From: Priestia endophytica DSM 13796 | Lineage (GTDB): Bacteria; Bacillota; Bacilli; Bacillales; Bacillaceae_H | Assembly (NCBI RefSeq): GCF_900115845.1 | Contig: NZ_FOXX01000003.1 | Coordinates: 262,124 to 326,123 of the forward strand | DNA: 64,000 bases | Direction: 5' to 3' | Shown: positions 45,573 through 54,457 of the stretch, piece after piece | Layout of the letters: each line of letters starts with the position of its first letter | Numbering within the stretch: position 1 is the stretch's first letter | The notes under the pieces: model-generated | Seen by the model: the letters and a program-made list of their open reading frames with translations, nothing else | The model's database searches: none | What the model was told of the DNA's origin: nothing | Made by a program: the position numbers and the translations under genes

Positions 45573-45944
45573 TTATTTTCTGCAATATTTATGATAGCTT
45601 TCTTCAAACTGCTTGAGCTCTTTCTCGTTGAAAATGCGCTGCACATATAAATTCAAAAGTTCTTCATCTGTTAAGGGAGCATGAGATGATTTGGTGATTT
45701 GTTCTCCTGAATACTCATAGGAATGTGTTTTCCCTTCATATTCGAAAAGATCCCATCCTGTTCTCGTTGCGTATAGCTCACGATTTTTTGTTAATACATC
45801 AAAACCACCACGAATTTTTCCTTCTTCAACTTCCGCTTTAATCATAGGAACGCCAGCATAATCTTCATGATATGTTGTAGATAGTGAAGCAAAATTCTCT
45901 TGAACGGTTTCTCTTAATTTTTTTATATCTTGCAATTCTAACAT
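45573..45944 (-). CDS. conserved small hypothetical protein
   Basis: A 123-residue soluble protein, not recognised. It is mainly alpha-beta with charged residues and tyrosines (YEGKTHSYEYSGEQ), without signal peptide or known motif. ATG follows CAGAGGTGATAAGAC, a good ribosome binding site, so it is likely expressed. Monocistronic. Confidence 0.65.
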   Translation of the reverse strand: MLELQDIKKLRETVQENFASLSTTYHEDYAGVPMIKAEVEEGKIRGGFDVLTKNRELYATRTGWDLFEYEGKTHSYEYSGEQITKSSHAPLTDEELLNLYVQRIFNEKELKQFEESYHKYCRK

Positions 45945-46171
45945 GTCTTATCACCTCTGTTACAGCATTTCCCCTCTTACATTTAACTTGAAACCTTGCA
46001 ATGCGCTAGAGTTACTTTTTAATTCTTAGAAAAAAACCGTACTATATCAATAAGGTAAAGCTTTTACAAGGGGTTCTTTTATTCTGAGGAAGTAAATTAG
46101 AAGTATTATCGGGTAAGGTTATACTGTTTTTCATATCGGAGAATCGAAATAAAAAGGTCTCTATAATAAAT

Positions 46172-46204
46172 AAAAGCGAAGGAAACGTATTTCCTTCGCT
46201 TTTA
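46172..46204 (-). terminator. terminator of the second cold-shock gene
   Basis: AAAAGCGAAGGAAA and TTTCCTTCGCTTTT arms just after the cold-shock stop. Confidence 0.85.
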
Positions 46205-46221
46205 GCCATAATTTTATAAAA

Positions 46222-46422
46222 TTATGCTTTAACTACGTTAGTAGCTTGAGGTCCACGGTTGCCTTCTTCAACGTCGAAAGTAACTTCTTGACCTTCTTCT
46301 AAAGTTTTGAAACCTTCGCCTTGGATAGCTGAGAAATGTACGAATACATCGTCTCCACCTTCAACTTCGATGAATCCAAAACCTTTGTCTGCGTTAAACC
46401 ATTTTACTTTACCGTTTTGCAT
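46222..46422 (-). CDS. cold-shock protein (CspA/B/D family), second copy
   Basis: A 66-residue OB-fold RNA chaperone with intact RNP1 (KGFGFIE) and RNP2 (VFVHFS). It differs from the copy at 26100 at only a limited number of positions. ATG follows TAGGAGGATTTTTTC. A candidate promoter (TTGCCT, 19 bases, TATAAT at 46467-46497) lies close upstream, just after a separate hairpin-terminated RNA. Confidence 0.95.
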   Translation of the reverse strand: MQNGKVKWFNADKGFGFIEVEGGDDVFVHFSAIQGEGFKTLEEGQEVTFDVEEGNRGPQATNVVKA

Positions 46423-46466
46423 GAAAAAATCCTCCTAAATAACTGTACCTATATGTACAATATCCT

Positions 46467-46497
46467 ATTATAACCATCTACTTATAATTATAGGCAA
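46467..46497 (-). promoter_or_regulatory. candidate promoter of the second cold-shock gene
   Basis: On the minus strand TTGCCT (46492-46497), a 19-base spacer and TATAAT (46467-46472). The long spacer makes it less certain. Confidence 0.4.
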
Positions 46498-46597
46498 TTA
46501 AAAAAGCTGCAACAGAATCTGGAGATTTAACCTTGCTATCCCCTCCTCAGTTACAGCTTATTTAAATCTCTATATTATTAAAAGTAAAATGGTTTAA
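46498..46597 (-). ncRNA. candidate small RNA or leader with alternative hairpins
   Basis: A promoter (TTGCTT at 46625-46630, 17 bases, TATAGT at 46602-46607) drives about 95 bases ending in a hairpin and six T (to about 46498). Two pairings interleave: GAGATTTAA (46562-46570) with TTAAATCTC (46522-46530), and AAGCTGTAACTG (46548-46559) with CTGTTGCAGCTT (46504-46515). The second is the terminator stem; the first overlaps its loop, so the two form a pseudoknot or exclude each other, as in an attenuator. It could be an sRNA or the leader of the downstream cold-shock gene. Confidence 0.55.
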
Positions 46598-46601
46598 ATA
46601 A

Positions 46602-46630
46602 ACTATAACACGCTACCCAAGAAAAAGCAA
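46602..46630 (-). promoter_or_regulatory. SigA-type promoter of the small RNA
   Basis: TTGCTT, a 17-base spacer and TATAGT on the minus strand. No open reading frame follows. Confidence 0.5.
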
Positions 46631-46744
46631 AAAATATCGCAAACTTTTTTTAAAAATGTAGAATTGTGCCTGTTTCCCTAAAAGTTCATGAGACAATCGT
46701 TCAAAAACATAAAATAGAATGACCAAGATCACGGAGGTGAATAA

Positions 46745-47173
46745 ATGGGTGTTGTAAAAGCAACAAATGCACATATTGATCTTCTCGCCCGCTTGCTCAG
46801 AGCAGAAGCGGAAGGTGAAGGACAACAAGGAATGCTTCTCGTTGGAAATGTCGGCATTAATCGAATTCGTGCAAACTGCTCTGATTTTAAAGGGCTCCGG
46901 ACAATCCCTCAAATGATTTATCAGCCACACGCTTTTGAAGCTGTGACACACGGCTATTTTTATCAAAGAGCACGTGAAAAAGAAAGACGATTAGCTCGTC
47001 GCGTTATTGGCGGAGAATATGCATGGCCTGCTCGGTATAGCCTTTGGTATTTCCGTCCTGAAGGAGATTGCCCTGCAACATGGTACGATCAGCCGCTTGT
47101 TGCTCGCTTTAAGCTTCACTGCTTTTATCAACCAACAGCTGAAACATGTGAGAATGTGTATAATACATTTTAA
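46745..47173 (+). CDS. cwlJ: spore cortex-lytic enzyme CwlJ
   Basis: A 142-residue cell-wall hydrolase of spores, needed for cortex breakdown during germination, including the Ca-dipicolinate response. It has the CwlJ/SleB catalytic domain without SleB's peptidoglycan-binding part: LLRAEAEGEGQQGMLLVGN at the N-terminus (catalytic Glu region), RANCSDFKGLR and HCFYQPTAETCENVYNTF at the C-terminus. The match to B. subtilis CwlJ is nearly full length. ATG follows GGAGGTGAATAA. No gerQ gene is adjacent. Expected to be made in the mother cell under SigE control. Confidence 0.95.
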   Translation: MGVVKATNAHIDLLARLLRAEAEGEGQQGMLLVGNVGINRIRANCSDFKGLRTIPQMIYQPHAFEAVTHGYFYQRAREKERRLARRVIGGEYAWPARYSLWYFRPEGDCPATWYDQPLVARFKLHCFYQPTAETCENVYNTF

Positions 47174-47225
47174 AAGAAAACTAAAAAGCTCAAAATACTG
47201 TATTTGAGCTTTTTAGTTTTCTTTA
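47173..47225. terminator. long bidirectional terminator
   Basis: Arms of about 22 bases (GAAAACTAAAAAGCTCAAA and its complement) between convergent cwlJ and helD. Confidence 0.88.
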
Positions 47226-47228
47226 CTG

Positions 47229-49544
47229 TTATTCTTCCCTGTATGTGTCTTGATTTGCTTGTTGAATAAATGAACTAACAGGGCCTCTTGAGCAAATACA
47301 AAGTTCATGCATTGCTCTTGTACAAGCAGTATAAAACAGATTTCTCTCAAACTCTTTCTCGTACTTATGAGAAGAGGCGTCATAAACAATCACAGCATCA
47401 AATTCGATTCCTTTTGCTAAATAAACAGGTAAGATAATCGTTCCTTTTTGAAAAGAATAGGTTTCCTCATCCATAAGCTGGACATGAAAAAGACTCTCTA
47501 ATTTTTCATAAGCTTCGCGACTTTCTCGAGTTGTTTTACAAATAATCGCGATTGTCGTATGCCCCTTATCAATAAATCCCTTCACATAATCAGCAATCCT
47601 TCTATGATGAAAAGAATCGTCAACTACGCTAACAACAGGCTTTGGTCCTCTTCTGTTAAAAGGTTCTATCTTCTCTCCTTCTTGGATTAACGGCTTTGTA
47701 AACTCCACAATTTCTCTTGTTGATCTATAGCTTTTTAAAAGCGTCATTTCTTCTCTTTCTTCCTTGTTATAAAGAGTCGGTGACAGCAATGTTTCTCCAT
47801 TCATCGCATGAGCATAAATCGCCTGATTCTTATCTCCTAAAATCGTCATTTGGCATCGCGGAAAAAGCTCTTGAAACAGCATAAGCTGAAACGGCGAATA
47901 GTCTTGTGCTTCATCAATGAACAAATGTTGAACAAGAAGGTTTCGTCTTTGTCCTTGAAGCTTTCCGAGGAAATATATATATGGAGCTGTATCTTCATAC
48001 GGAAGATGCTTTTTACGCAAGTTTTTTAAAGTATAAGCTTTTATTTTCTCCCAGTCATGTGGAACAGGAAGCCCATTCACTTTGAAGAGTTGCTTATAAA
48101 GAGCAACATCATCAATAAATTTTAATTTTTTCACTGCCGCTCTTAGCGGTTTGAAATACTTTTTAACAATCTTTCGAGAAAGTCTCTTTTGCTCTCTTTC
48201 AAAATCATTAAACGTATTCTCTGAGAACGCCTCTTCCCTTTGAAGCTGATCGTAGACATTCACGTAATCTTCTGTTTCTAAAAGTTCACTTTCCTCTAGT
48301 GCCCATTCTTCTTCCCTTTCTTCTCTTTCTTTCTTCGAAAGCTCCGTTAAAAGCCACTGAACAACAAGGTTAATTCGATTTGGAATAGATATTGAGGAAT
48401 CAAGAGAATAAAAGTAAGCTTTTATTTTAACAGCATGAATGAGCATTCTACCGCGAAAACGAATATGTTTAAAAATCATATCTTGTTCTTTAAGATGGTC
48501 AATGTAAGAATCAATAAGCTTCTGAAAAGAAAGCGTTGCTTTATATTGAATGCCTGCTAACTTTGCTTCATAAAAATCATTTTCTTCATATGTTAAAACA
48601 TATTCAAGCTGTTTGAATGGATTTTCTATTTTAAAACGACCGCCAATCTCTTTTTCAATATACTCCCGATATGTGGTTTGCTTAACATTATCTTCTCCAA
48701 GCTCTGGAAGTACTGTACCAACATAGCTGCTAAAAAGCGGATTTGGAGAAAAGAGCATAAGATTTTCAGCTGTTAAATCATGAAGATGACGATATAATAA
48801 ATAAGCTACACGTTGAAGGGCAGCTGACGTTTTCCCGCTTCCCGCTGCACCTTGAACAATTAAATAGCGGCTTTTTTCATTTCGAATGAGCGCATTCTGT
48901 TCTTTTTGAATCGTAGCTACAATTGTCTTCATATGTGTTGAAGCGTTGTTTCCAAGCACTTCTTTCAATAATTCGTCCCCTATTGTTACTCCTGTATCAA
49001 ACATGCTTGTAATTCTACCGTTTTTTGTAATGAATTGTCGTTTCAACAACATAGAGCCTTCAATACTTCCCTCGACTGTTTCATATTTAGCATAGCCTGG
49101 TGAATAATCATAATAAAGACTTGAAATAGGAGCTCTCCAATCATAAATAAGAAAGTTTTCTTGCTTTTCATCCATTAAAGAGGAAATGCCAAGATACACA
49201 ATATCTTTATCTTTCTCCCCATCTTCTCGAAAATCAATTCGACCAAAATACGGAGCATCTTTTAATCTTGACAGAGTTTTAAATCTTTTATGTAACTGAC
49301 CGTGAGTGCGCTCCCGCTCTGAAAGCATTTCAGCCTGTTGCTTTATGCTTGCTAACGTTTCAACAGCATCTTCATCATTCTCAATGTTTACTGTCACATC
49401 ATCCCAAAACGTTTTGCGCAAATGGACAACATCTGTTTTTAAATCTCCTGAATAAGAAGTAATCGTATTAAGCTGACGTTCAATTTCCTTTTTTACTTTC
49501 TCTATTCTCTTTTCTTCAAATTTACGTTCTTCACTTTTTTCCAT
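47229..49544 (-). CDS. helD: RNA polymerase-recycling helicase HelD (UvrD/Rep-like)
   Basis: A 771-residue superfamily 1 ATPase that releases stalled or terminated RNA polymerase. The N-terminus (about 1-100) is a charged coiled coil, typical of HelD's secondary-channel arm. Walker A is GAAGSGKTS at 232-240, Walker B lies in FIDEAQDYSPFQ, and later motifs include GDKNQAIYA and KGIEFDAVIVYDAS. ATG follows GGGCGTGAGAACAAG. Length and domain order agree with Bacillus HelD. Confidence 0.92.
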   Translation of the reverse strand: MEKSEERKFEEKRIEKVKKEIERQLNTITSYSGDLKTDVVHLRKTFWDDVTVNIENDEDAVETLASIKQQAEMLSERERTHGQLHKRFKTLSRLKDAPYFGRIDFREDGEKDKDIVYLGISSLMDEKQENFLIYDWRAPISSLYYDYSPGYAKYETVEGSIEGSMLLKRQFITKNGRITSMFDTGVTIGDELLKEVLGNNASTHMKTIVATIQKEQNALIRNEKSRYLIVQGAAGSGKTSAALQRVAYLLYRHLHDLTAENLMLFSPNPLFSSYVGTVLPELGEDNVKQTTYREYIEKEIGGRFKIENPFKQLEYVLTYEENDFYEAKLAGIQYKATLSFQKLIDSYIDHLKEQDMIFKHIRFRGRMLIHAVKIKAYFYSLDSSISIPNRINLVVQWLLTELSKKEREEREEEWALEESELLETEDYVNVYDQLQREEAFSENTFNDFEREQKRLSRKIVKKYFKPLRAAVKKLKFIDDVALYKQLFKVNGLPVPHDWEKIKAYTLKNLRKKHLPYEDTAPYIYFLGKLQGQRRNLLVQHLFIDEAQDYSPFQLMLFQELFPRCQMTILGDKNQAIYAHAMNGETLLSPTLYNKEEREEMTLLKSYRSTREIVEFTKPLIQEGEKIEPFNRRGPKPVVSVVDDSFHHRRIADYVKGFIDKGHTTIAIICKTTRESREAYEKLESLFHVQLMDEETYSFQKGTIILPVYLAKGIEFDAVIVYDASSHKYEKEFERNLFYTACTRAMHELCICSRGPVSSFIQQANQDTYREE

Positions 49545-49568
49545 CTTGTTCTCACGCCCTTAAAAAGT

Positions 49569-49597
49569 TTGACATATAGATAAACTTATTATATAAT
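49569..49597 (+). promoter_or_regulatory. perfect consensus SigA promoter with operator-like inverted repeat
   Basis: TTGACA (49569-49574), a 17-base spacer and TATAAT (49592-49597) on the plus strand. The inverted repeat ATAAACTTAT (49580-49589) and ATAAGTTTAT (49606-49615) straddles the -10 box and start site, where a repressor would block it. No gene follows within 500 bases. Confidence 0.75.
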
Positions 49598-49603
49598 TAT
49601 ATT

Positions 49604-49710
49604 GGATAAGTTTATTTTCATGTATTTTAAACGTATCCTTATCTATGATAACCTATTTAGACTATATTAACAATAAGCAAATGGCAGAACAGCGCTGTTC
49701 TGCCATTTTG
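49604..49710 (+). ncRNA. candidate small RNA of about 105 bases
   Basis: It begins after the consensus promoter at 49569-49597 and ends at a perfect 26-base palindrome (49681-49706, TGGCAGAACAGC with its complement) followed by TTTTGATTTT. The 5' part has GGATAAG near the start that can pair with CTTATC downstream. There is no ribosome binding site and start codon pair that would suggest a peptide. Confidence 0.55.
49681..49710 (+). terminator. perfect palindrome, likely terminator of the small RNA
   Basis: ATGGCAGAACAGC is followed at once by its exact complement, without loop bases, then TTTTG. The T-run is modest. Confidence 0.55.
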
Positions 49711-49829
49711 ATTTTCTCCTACTAGATAACAAACTTGCGAATTAGTTTCCTATCCCCTCTTATTCTTTGCATTGTTTCCTTGTTTTCGCCTAACATAATC
49801 CCTAATAAAGAAACTTTATCATCTTTAAG

Positions 49830-49961
49830 TTAAAAAAACTCGATTACTTGTTCAAACTCGAAGCCAACATCTTGTAACCAAATTTTCCGCTATCGCTGCT
49901 AGCATCCTCTTGATATTGAAGTATTTCTAATGTCTTCCTCTCTTTTTAACTCTTCTCTCAT
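49830..49961 (-). pseudogene. decayed small ORF
   Basis: From ATG 49961 (AAAAGGAGTTTAGG upstream) the frame reads MREELKREEDIRNTS, meets two stops, then continues RKIWLQDVGFEFEQVIEFF to TAA at 49830, always in the same frame. This looks like a 44-codon gene with two nonsense changes, or the remains of a longer one. The family is not recognised. Confidence 0.3.
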
Positions 49962-50099
49962 AGAAAAGACCTAAACTCCTTTTAATTCCTCAACTTTTAA
50001 AAAAAGGTACCGATACAATCTCTTAAATGGTAAAATGTTGTGTAATAATAACGAAAATTCTAAAAAATCGTTATTATCATTTTAGAAAGGAGCGTAGCA

Positions 50100-51398
50100 A
50101 TGAATCCATCCGAAAATCTGTCAACAAAACGTATCACAAGCAATATTTTTAAAGGATCTGTCGGGAACTTAATTGAATGGTATGACTGGTATGTTTATTC
50201 AGCTTTTGCTATTTATTTTTCTTCTCAATTTTTCCCTCAAGGTAGTTCGACAATTCAACTCTTAAATACAGCAGCCATTTTTGCTGTTGGGTTCCTTATG
50301 CGTCCGCTTGGAAGTTTAATTTTTGGACGCTATGCAGACAAGTATGGGAGACGAGCTGCATTAACGCTTTCCATTACGATTATGGCAAGTGGGTCTTTGA
50401 TTATCGCCTGTACACCGAGTTATGAAAGTATTGGAATATTTTCTCCTATTATTTTAGTATTGGCTCGTCTTCTTCAAGGGCTTTCACTTGGAGGAGAGTA
50501 TGGAACATCTGCCACATATCTCTCTGAGATGGCAAGCAGCGGACGCCGCGGCTTCTATTCAAGTTTTCAGTATGTAACTCTTGTTGGTGGGCAAATGACA
50601 GCACTTGGCGTACAAATTATTCTTCAAAATACGCTTTCTGAAAGCGATATGCTCGCTTTTGGATGGAGAATTCCGTTCGTTATCGGTGCTATTGGTGCAC
50701 TGAGTGTTCTTTGGCTCCGCCGAACAATGGATGAATCTGAACAGTTCACTAAAACAAAAGAGAAATCAAAACATCCTAAAGAAGCAGGAACGTTAAAACA
50801 ACTAATGAAACATCCTAAAGCAGTCTTAACGGTTGTTGGACTAACGCTTGGTGGGACGGTTGCTTTTTATACGTATACAACATACTTACAAAAATTCATG
50901 ATCAACACAACAGGATTAGAAAAAGATGTTGTTAGTATTATTAACTTTGTTGCTCTTCTCGTTTTCATGATTTTACAACCACTCGCGGGAGCACTCTCTG
51001 ATAAAATCGGACGTCGCCCTCTTCTTATGTTTTTTGGAATCGCAGGAACGATTTTAACAGTACCGCTTTTCTTTCTTCTCCAAAAGACAAACAGTCCTAT
51101 TATAGCTTTTCTACTTATGATGGGAGGACTGATAATGGTCACAGGCTACACGTCCATTAATGCCATTGTAAAAGCGGAACTTTTCCCAACAGAAATCCGT
51201 GCATTAGGAGTTGGCTTCCCGTACGGAGTCACAGTTGCCATCTTTGGTGGAACAGCAGAATTCATTGCACTTGGATTAAAAAATGTTGGAGTTGAATCCC
51301 TTTTCTTCTTTTATGTTGCAGGATGTATCGCTATTAGTTTTCTTGTTTACTGGCGAATGGGTGAATCCTCTAAAAACTCCTACATCGAAAAAGAATGA
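50100..51398 (+). CDS. MFS transporter, metabolite:H+ symporter (MHS) family
   Basis: A 432-residue twelve-helix permease. The opening GNLIEWYDWYVYSAFAIYFS, GSLIFGRYADKYGRR and LARLLQGLSLGGEYG are typical of the alpha-ketoglutarate/shikimate/proline-betaine branch (KgtP-like). ATG follows AGAAAGGAGCG. Monocistronic with its own terminator. An organic-acid substrate is likely; which one is not visible. Confidence 0.87.
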   Translation: MNPSENLSTKRITSNIFKGSVGNLIEWYDWYVYSAFAIYFSSQFFPQGSSTIQLLNTAAIFAVGFLMRPLGSLIFGRYADKYGRRAALTLSITIMASGSLIIACTPSYESIGIFSPIILVLARLLQGLSLGGEYGTSATYLSEMASSGRRGFYSSFQYVTLVGGQMTALGVQIILQNTLSESDMLAFGWRIPFVIGAIGALSVLWLRRTMDESEQFTKTKEKSKHPKEAGTLKQLMKHPKAVLTVVGLTLGGTVAFYTYTTYLQKFMINTTGLEKDVVSIINFVALLVFMILQPLAGALSDKIGRRPLLMFFGIAGTILTVPLFFLLQKTNSPIIAFLLMMGGLIMVTGYTSINAIVKAELFPTEIRALGVGFPYGVTVAIFGGTAEFIALGLKNVGVESLFFFYVAGCIAISFLVYWRMGESSKNSYIEKE

Positions 51399-51410
51399 AC
51401 ATAAAAAGCT

Positions 51411-51438
51411 TTGAGCACAATCGCTCAAAGCTTTTTTG
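51411..51438. terminator. bidirectional terminator
   Basis: AAAAGCTTTGAGC and GCTCAAAGCTTTT arms between the MHS gene and the convergent flavoprotein gene. Confidence 0.88.
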
Positions 51439-51875
51439 CTAATACAGTCGCTTTTCATAGCCTTCTTGAAGGCTTTTTTGAATACTTTCTTCTGTTGCAT
51501 TAGGAAGCTTAACATGATGTGCTAACATTTTAGCTGCTGATGGATATTTTTTAGGCCAATGTTCAGGTTCCCAAAGAGAAGACCTCTTAAAGGCTTTCGC
51601 ACAATGAATAAAACATTCTTCAACTTCAACTAAAATACCGATAAGCGGGACTTTTCCTTCCACTTCTAGTTGTTTAAGTAATTCTTCATCTTTTACTAAA
51701 GTTGCTTTTCCATTTACACGTAGCGTTTCTCCCATTCCTGGGATGAGAAAAAGGAGGCCAACGTAAGGGTTTTTTAAAATGTTGCGGAGCGAATCCATTC
51801 GTTTATTTCCTCTTCGTTCAGGAATTAATAAATGATTGTTATCCAAAACAGAAACAAATCCAGGTGGTAGCGTAG
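51439..51875 (-). CDS. PPOX-type flavoprotein, exon 2 (C-terminal part)
   Basis: The C-terminal 145 residues of a pyridoxamine 5'-phosphate oxidase-like FMN protein of the MSMEG_1061 type: PPGFVSVLDNNHLLIPERRGNKR, then NPYVGLLFLIPGMGETLRVNGKA, the FMN-binding core. It has no start codon of its own in a family position; an upstream in-frame ATG lies within the intron. The matching N-terminal exon is at 54458-54653. Together they give 633 bases, a 210-residue protein, if the intron runs from 54457 to 51876. The 3' junction is uncertain by a few bases. Confidence 0.85.
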
Positions 51876-51926
51876 ATACCCAGTGCCTTGCCATATTTCT
51901 ATGGTAGGTTCCCATGCATCCCCCCC

Positions 51927-51961
51927 AGAACCGTACGTACACGTCTCCATGTATACGGCTC
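51927..51961 (-). ncRNA. group II intron domain V
   Basis: A 35-base hairpin of the conserved catalytic form, GAGCCGTATACA ... TGTACGTACGGTTCT on the minus strand, 15 bases after the maturase stop. Confidence 0.85.
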
Positions 51962-51975
51962 GCCATTAACTTACT

Positions 51976-53829
51976 TCAATCTAACAGTCCAGCATGGAGT
52001 TTGCGATGACAGTCATTGCCCTGTCCCAGGGCACAAAGTGCTATTGTTTTGCGAATTCTGGCTATCATCGCTTGTTCCCATCGCTTTTTACCTTTTAAAT
52101 CCTTTAATTTTCTTACATGATGAATTTCTAAATCGACGTTTTCCGCATGGCACCATTCACAGGGTTCTGCCTTTAGTCTTGAAATAAGACTAGTTCTACC
52201 ATGATCAAATTTACTGATAGGTAGGTCTGTATTAGTGTGGTCTGCCTTTATGGAGGTGTTTCTTTTGAACCCATCATTATAAAAGTATCGGATTTTGTTA
52301 GCTTTCTTCGTTTTGTATCTAACCGCAAAGACTCCGTTAATGCAATATTTGTTTTTTATTTTACCTATTGATTTTTTGTATTTGTTGGCAAAAGTTTTGT
52401 AAAGACTGTATTCCATAAAGTATTTGAATTTATTAAGTCCACTTACGTTATGCGCTAGCCTATAGTAGTTGTATATACCCCTGATTTCAGCATTATAACG
52501 AGTGAGGATTTCCAAATCATCGTTATTAGCCAGTATCCTCCGATGCATCGGTTTCCAATTGCGTCCATCCATTTTTATAGCTTTGTATTCTATAAGTTTA
52601 CTCACCCAAGCTTCTCTTGGCATGTAAATGGAAACTCTTCCAGAGTTAGAACGCGAGAGAACCTTCTTTTGTTGTCCAGCTGGTCTTGTTAAGGGTTTTG
52701 GTTGTTGATTTCTGCTAATGGCAATGTCATAACCTAAGAATCTAGCGAACTTACTACTGTTTGTGATAAGTGTCTTTTCTTGAGAGAGTTCGAGTTTCAA
52801 TTTATGACCGATGAACTCAGTTAGTTCTTTTTTTATCATGACTGCATCTTCCTTGCTGCCAATAAGACCAATTAGCCAATCATCCGCATATCTGACATAT
52901 TTCAATCTTCTGTAATTTTGATCCATAGGATCTTTTGAAGGTAACTTTATTTTTCTATTATTGGTTTCTTTGATGTAACCAATAATTTCTTCACGTTCGC
53001 CTTCTTTCAGTGTTCCTTTGGCAACCTTATCCTTTAATTTCTTTTTAAGAATCATACTTTTTGCGTGCAGTTTTTTGTAATCAGGATTTTCCACCTTACG
53101 TTTGCCCTTATTGAATTTATCTCGGAATCCCTCAATGAATTGATCTAATTCATTAAGATAGATGTTAGAAAGGATGGGGCTGATAATACCTCCTTGAGGT
53201 ACGCCACTGTAAGAATTGTGGTACTTCCAATCCTCTACATATCCTGCTTTAAGAAATTTCCAGATAAGTCTTAGAAATTTTTCATCCTTGATTCTTTTAC
53301 GTAGTAAATTAATCAAGATCGAATGATCTATGTTGTTAAAGAACCCTTTTATATCTCCTTCTATAAACCATTTTACTCCATTGAAGGTGTCAGCGATTTG
53401 CTTGATGGCTGTGTGACAGCTTTTGTTTGGTCGATAACCATGAGAACTGTTACTAAACGAACTTTCGTAGATACTTTCCAGAATAGACTTCACTACAGTT
53501 TGTAACAATTTATCATCAAATGATGGAATACCAAGTGGTCTTTTGCCATTATCACGCTTTTTTCTGATATAGGTTCTTCTTACTGGAGTCGGTTGATACT
53601 TTTCATCCTTGAGTAAATCAATAATATTATGGATTCTTTTCATGCTCATGCCATCGATTGTTGTATTGTCTGACCCTTTAGTCATGTTACCAGGGTTAGG
53701 GTAAATTTCATCATATGCCATAAGGTAAAACTCAGGATTGTATAGGTTTCTGTATACTCTTTGATACTTGTAATTTTCGTCATTGGACTTACTTGTTAGA
53801 TTGTCCAATACTACTCGAGGATTTCTCAT
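51976..53829 (-). CDS. ltrA: group II intron reverse transcriptase/maturase with HNH endonuclease
   Basis: A 617-residue protein. Reverse transcriptase blocks include HGYRPNKSCHTAI (about 130-142), IEGDIKGFFNNIDH (157-169), GVPQGGIISPILSNI (209-223) and the active site YADD at 314-317. A maturase X domain follows (about 400-530), then a C-terminal HNH nuclease with two CxxC-like pairs (CEWCHAENVDLEIHH and a later CALGQGNDCHRK). It promotes splicing and target-primed reverse transcription. All catalytic motifs are intact. It is transcribed from the host gene or from within the intron. Confidence 0.95.
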   Translation of the reverse strand: MRNPRVVLDNLTSKSNDENYKYQRVYRNLYNPEFYLMAYDEIYPNPGNMTKGSDNTTIDGMSMKRIHNIIDLLKDEKYQPTPVRRTYIRKKRDNGKRPLGIPSFDDKLLQTVVKSILESIYESSFSNSSHGYRPNKSCHTAIKQIADTFNGVKWFIEGDIKGFFNNIDHSILINLLRKRIKDEKFLRLIWKFLKAGYVEDWKYHNSYSGVPQGGIISPILSNIYLNELDQFIEGFRDKFNKGKRKVENPDYKKLHAKSMILKKKLKDKVAKGTLKEGEREEIIGYIKETNNRKIKLPSKDPMDQNYRRLKYVRYADDWLIGLIGSKEDAVMIKKELTEFIGHKLKLELSQEKTLITNSSKFARFLGYDIAISRNQQPKPLTRPAGQQKKVLSRSNSGRVSIYMPREAWVSKLIEYKAIKMDGRNWKPMHRRILANNDDLEILTRYNAEIRGIYNYYRLAHNVSGLNKFKYFMEYSLYKTFANKYKKSIGKIKNKYCINGVFAVRYKTKKANKIRYFYNDGFKRNTSIKADHTNTDLPISKFDHGRTSLISRLKAEPCEWCHAENVDLEIHHVRKLKDLKGKKRWEQAMIARIRKTIALCALGQGNDCHRKLHAGLLD

Positions 53830-54457
53830 AGAGCCTCTCGCTCCTTCTTCTTATAATATTGGATTCAGTTAACTGTCCTCCTTCGCCATCCTAGCTTCTC
53901 AGCTATGACCTAACATGCGTTATCTGATGTTAGCGTAATAGGTTTTCCCTATCTCAAACTAGTACGAAGACTCCGTTGTCATATCGATTTTTCAATCCCA
54001 CATGGATATAGCCCGTAAGGGCATATCGACTTAGACAATCTCCATTTAGATTATGCAGGGAAGCTTGTAATAGTATCGGATGTGACTTTCGCCATTTATC
54101 ATCTTACAGATGTTGGTCAGTGGGGGGTCATATTTCAATGCGTCACACATCCATTAAAATCCCCACTTGCATAGCATTTCACGTGTTGTTTACTATGGTC
54201 CACGATACAACCCCTCTGGCTATCATTCAAGCAGTGTAGCTTTCATCCTTGTCTATTACTTTGGTCTTGCCATCCAGTCGTACTGTAACACGCCAGTAAC
54301 TTGTGGCTTTATAGACATGCTATTGTCCCCATGTTGGTTTCCCAACACAAGTGTCTTGATATCTTAATAATATCAATAAGTCTTTGACCTTATGATGTTA
54401 TGACCACATCAGCTGTTTGCTACGACAGCAATCCCTAACACATCCTTATGGACGCAC

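Larger units (their letters stand above)
49545..50099. other. intergenic region with a small-RNA gene and a decayed ORF
   Basis: Contains a consensus promoter and small RNA at 49569-49710 and a decayed reading frame at 49830-49961. The rest shows no coding features up to the ribosome binding site AGAAAGGAGCG of the MHS gene. Confidence 0.5.
51876..54457 (-). mobile_element. group II intron with maturase ORF
   Basis: About 2.58 kb in the same orientation as the host gene. The 5' end is GTGCG (first base 54457), the canonical group II start. Domain V is visible at 51927-51961 (GAGCCGTAT ... ACGTACGGTTCT with a GGAGA-type loop), then domain VI and a junction ending in GGTAT. A reverse transcriptase/maturase gene of 617 codons lies in domain IV. 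The 5' 628 bases (53830-54457) correspond to domains I-III. It appears intact, so it may splice and move. Confidence 0.9.

Noticed and set aside
46613-46966. 117-residue minus-strand frame opposite cwlJ
   Set aside because: It overlaps the 5' part of cwlJ antisense, lacks a ribosome binding site and has a biased Cys/Phe-rich composition.
54167-54367. Plus-strand 66-residue frame in the intron 5' region
   Set aside because: It lies in the structured part of the intron, antisense to it, and has no ribosome binding site.
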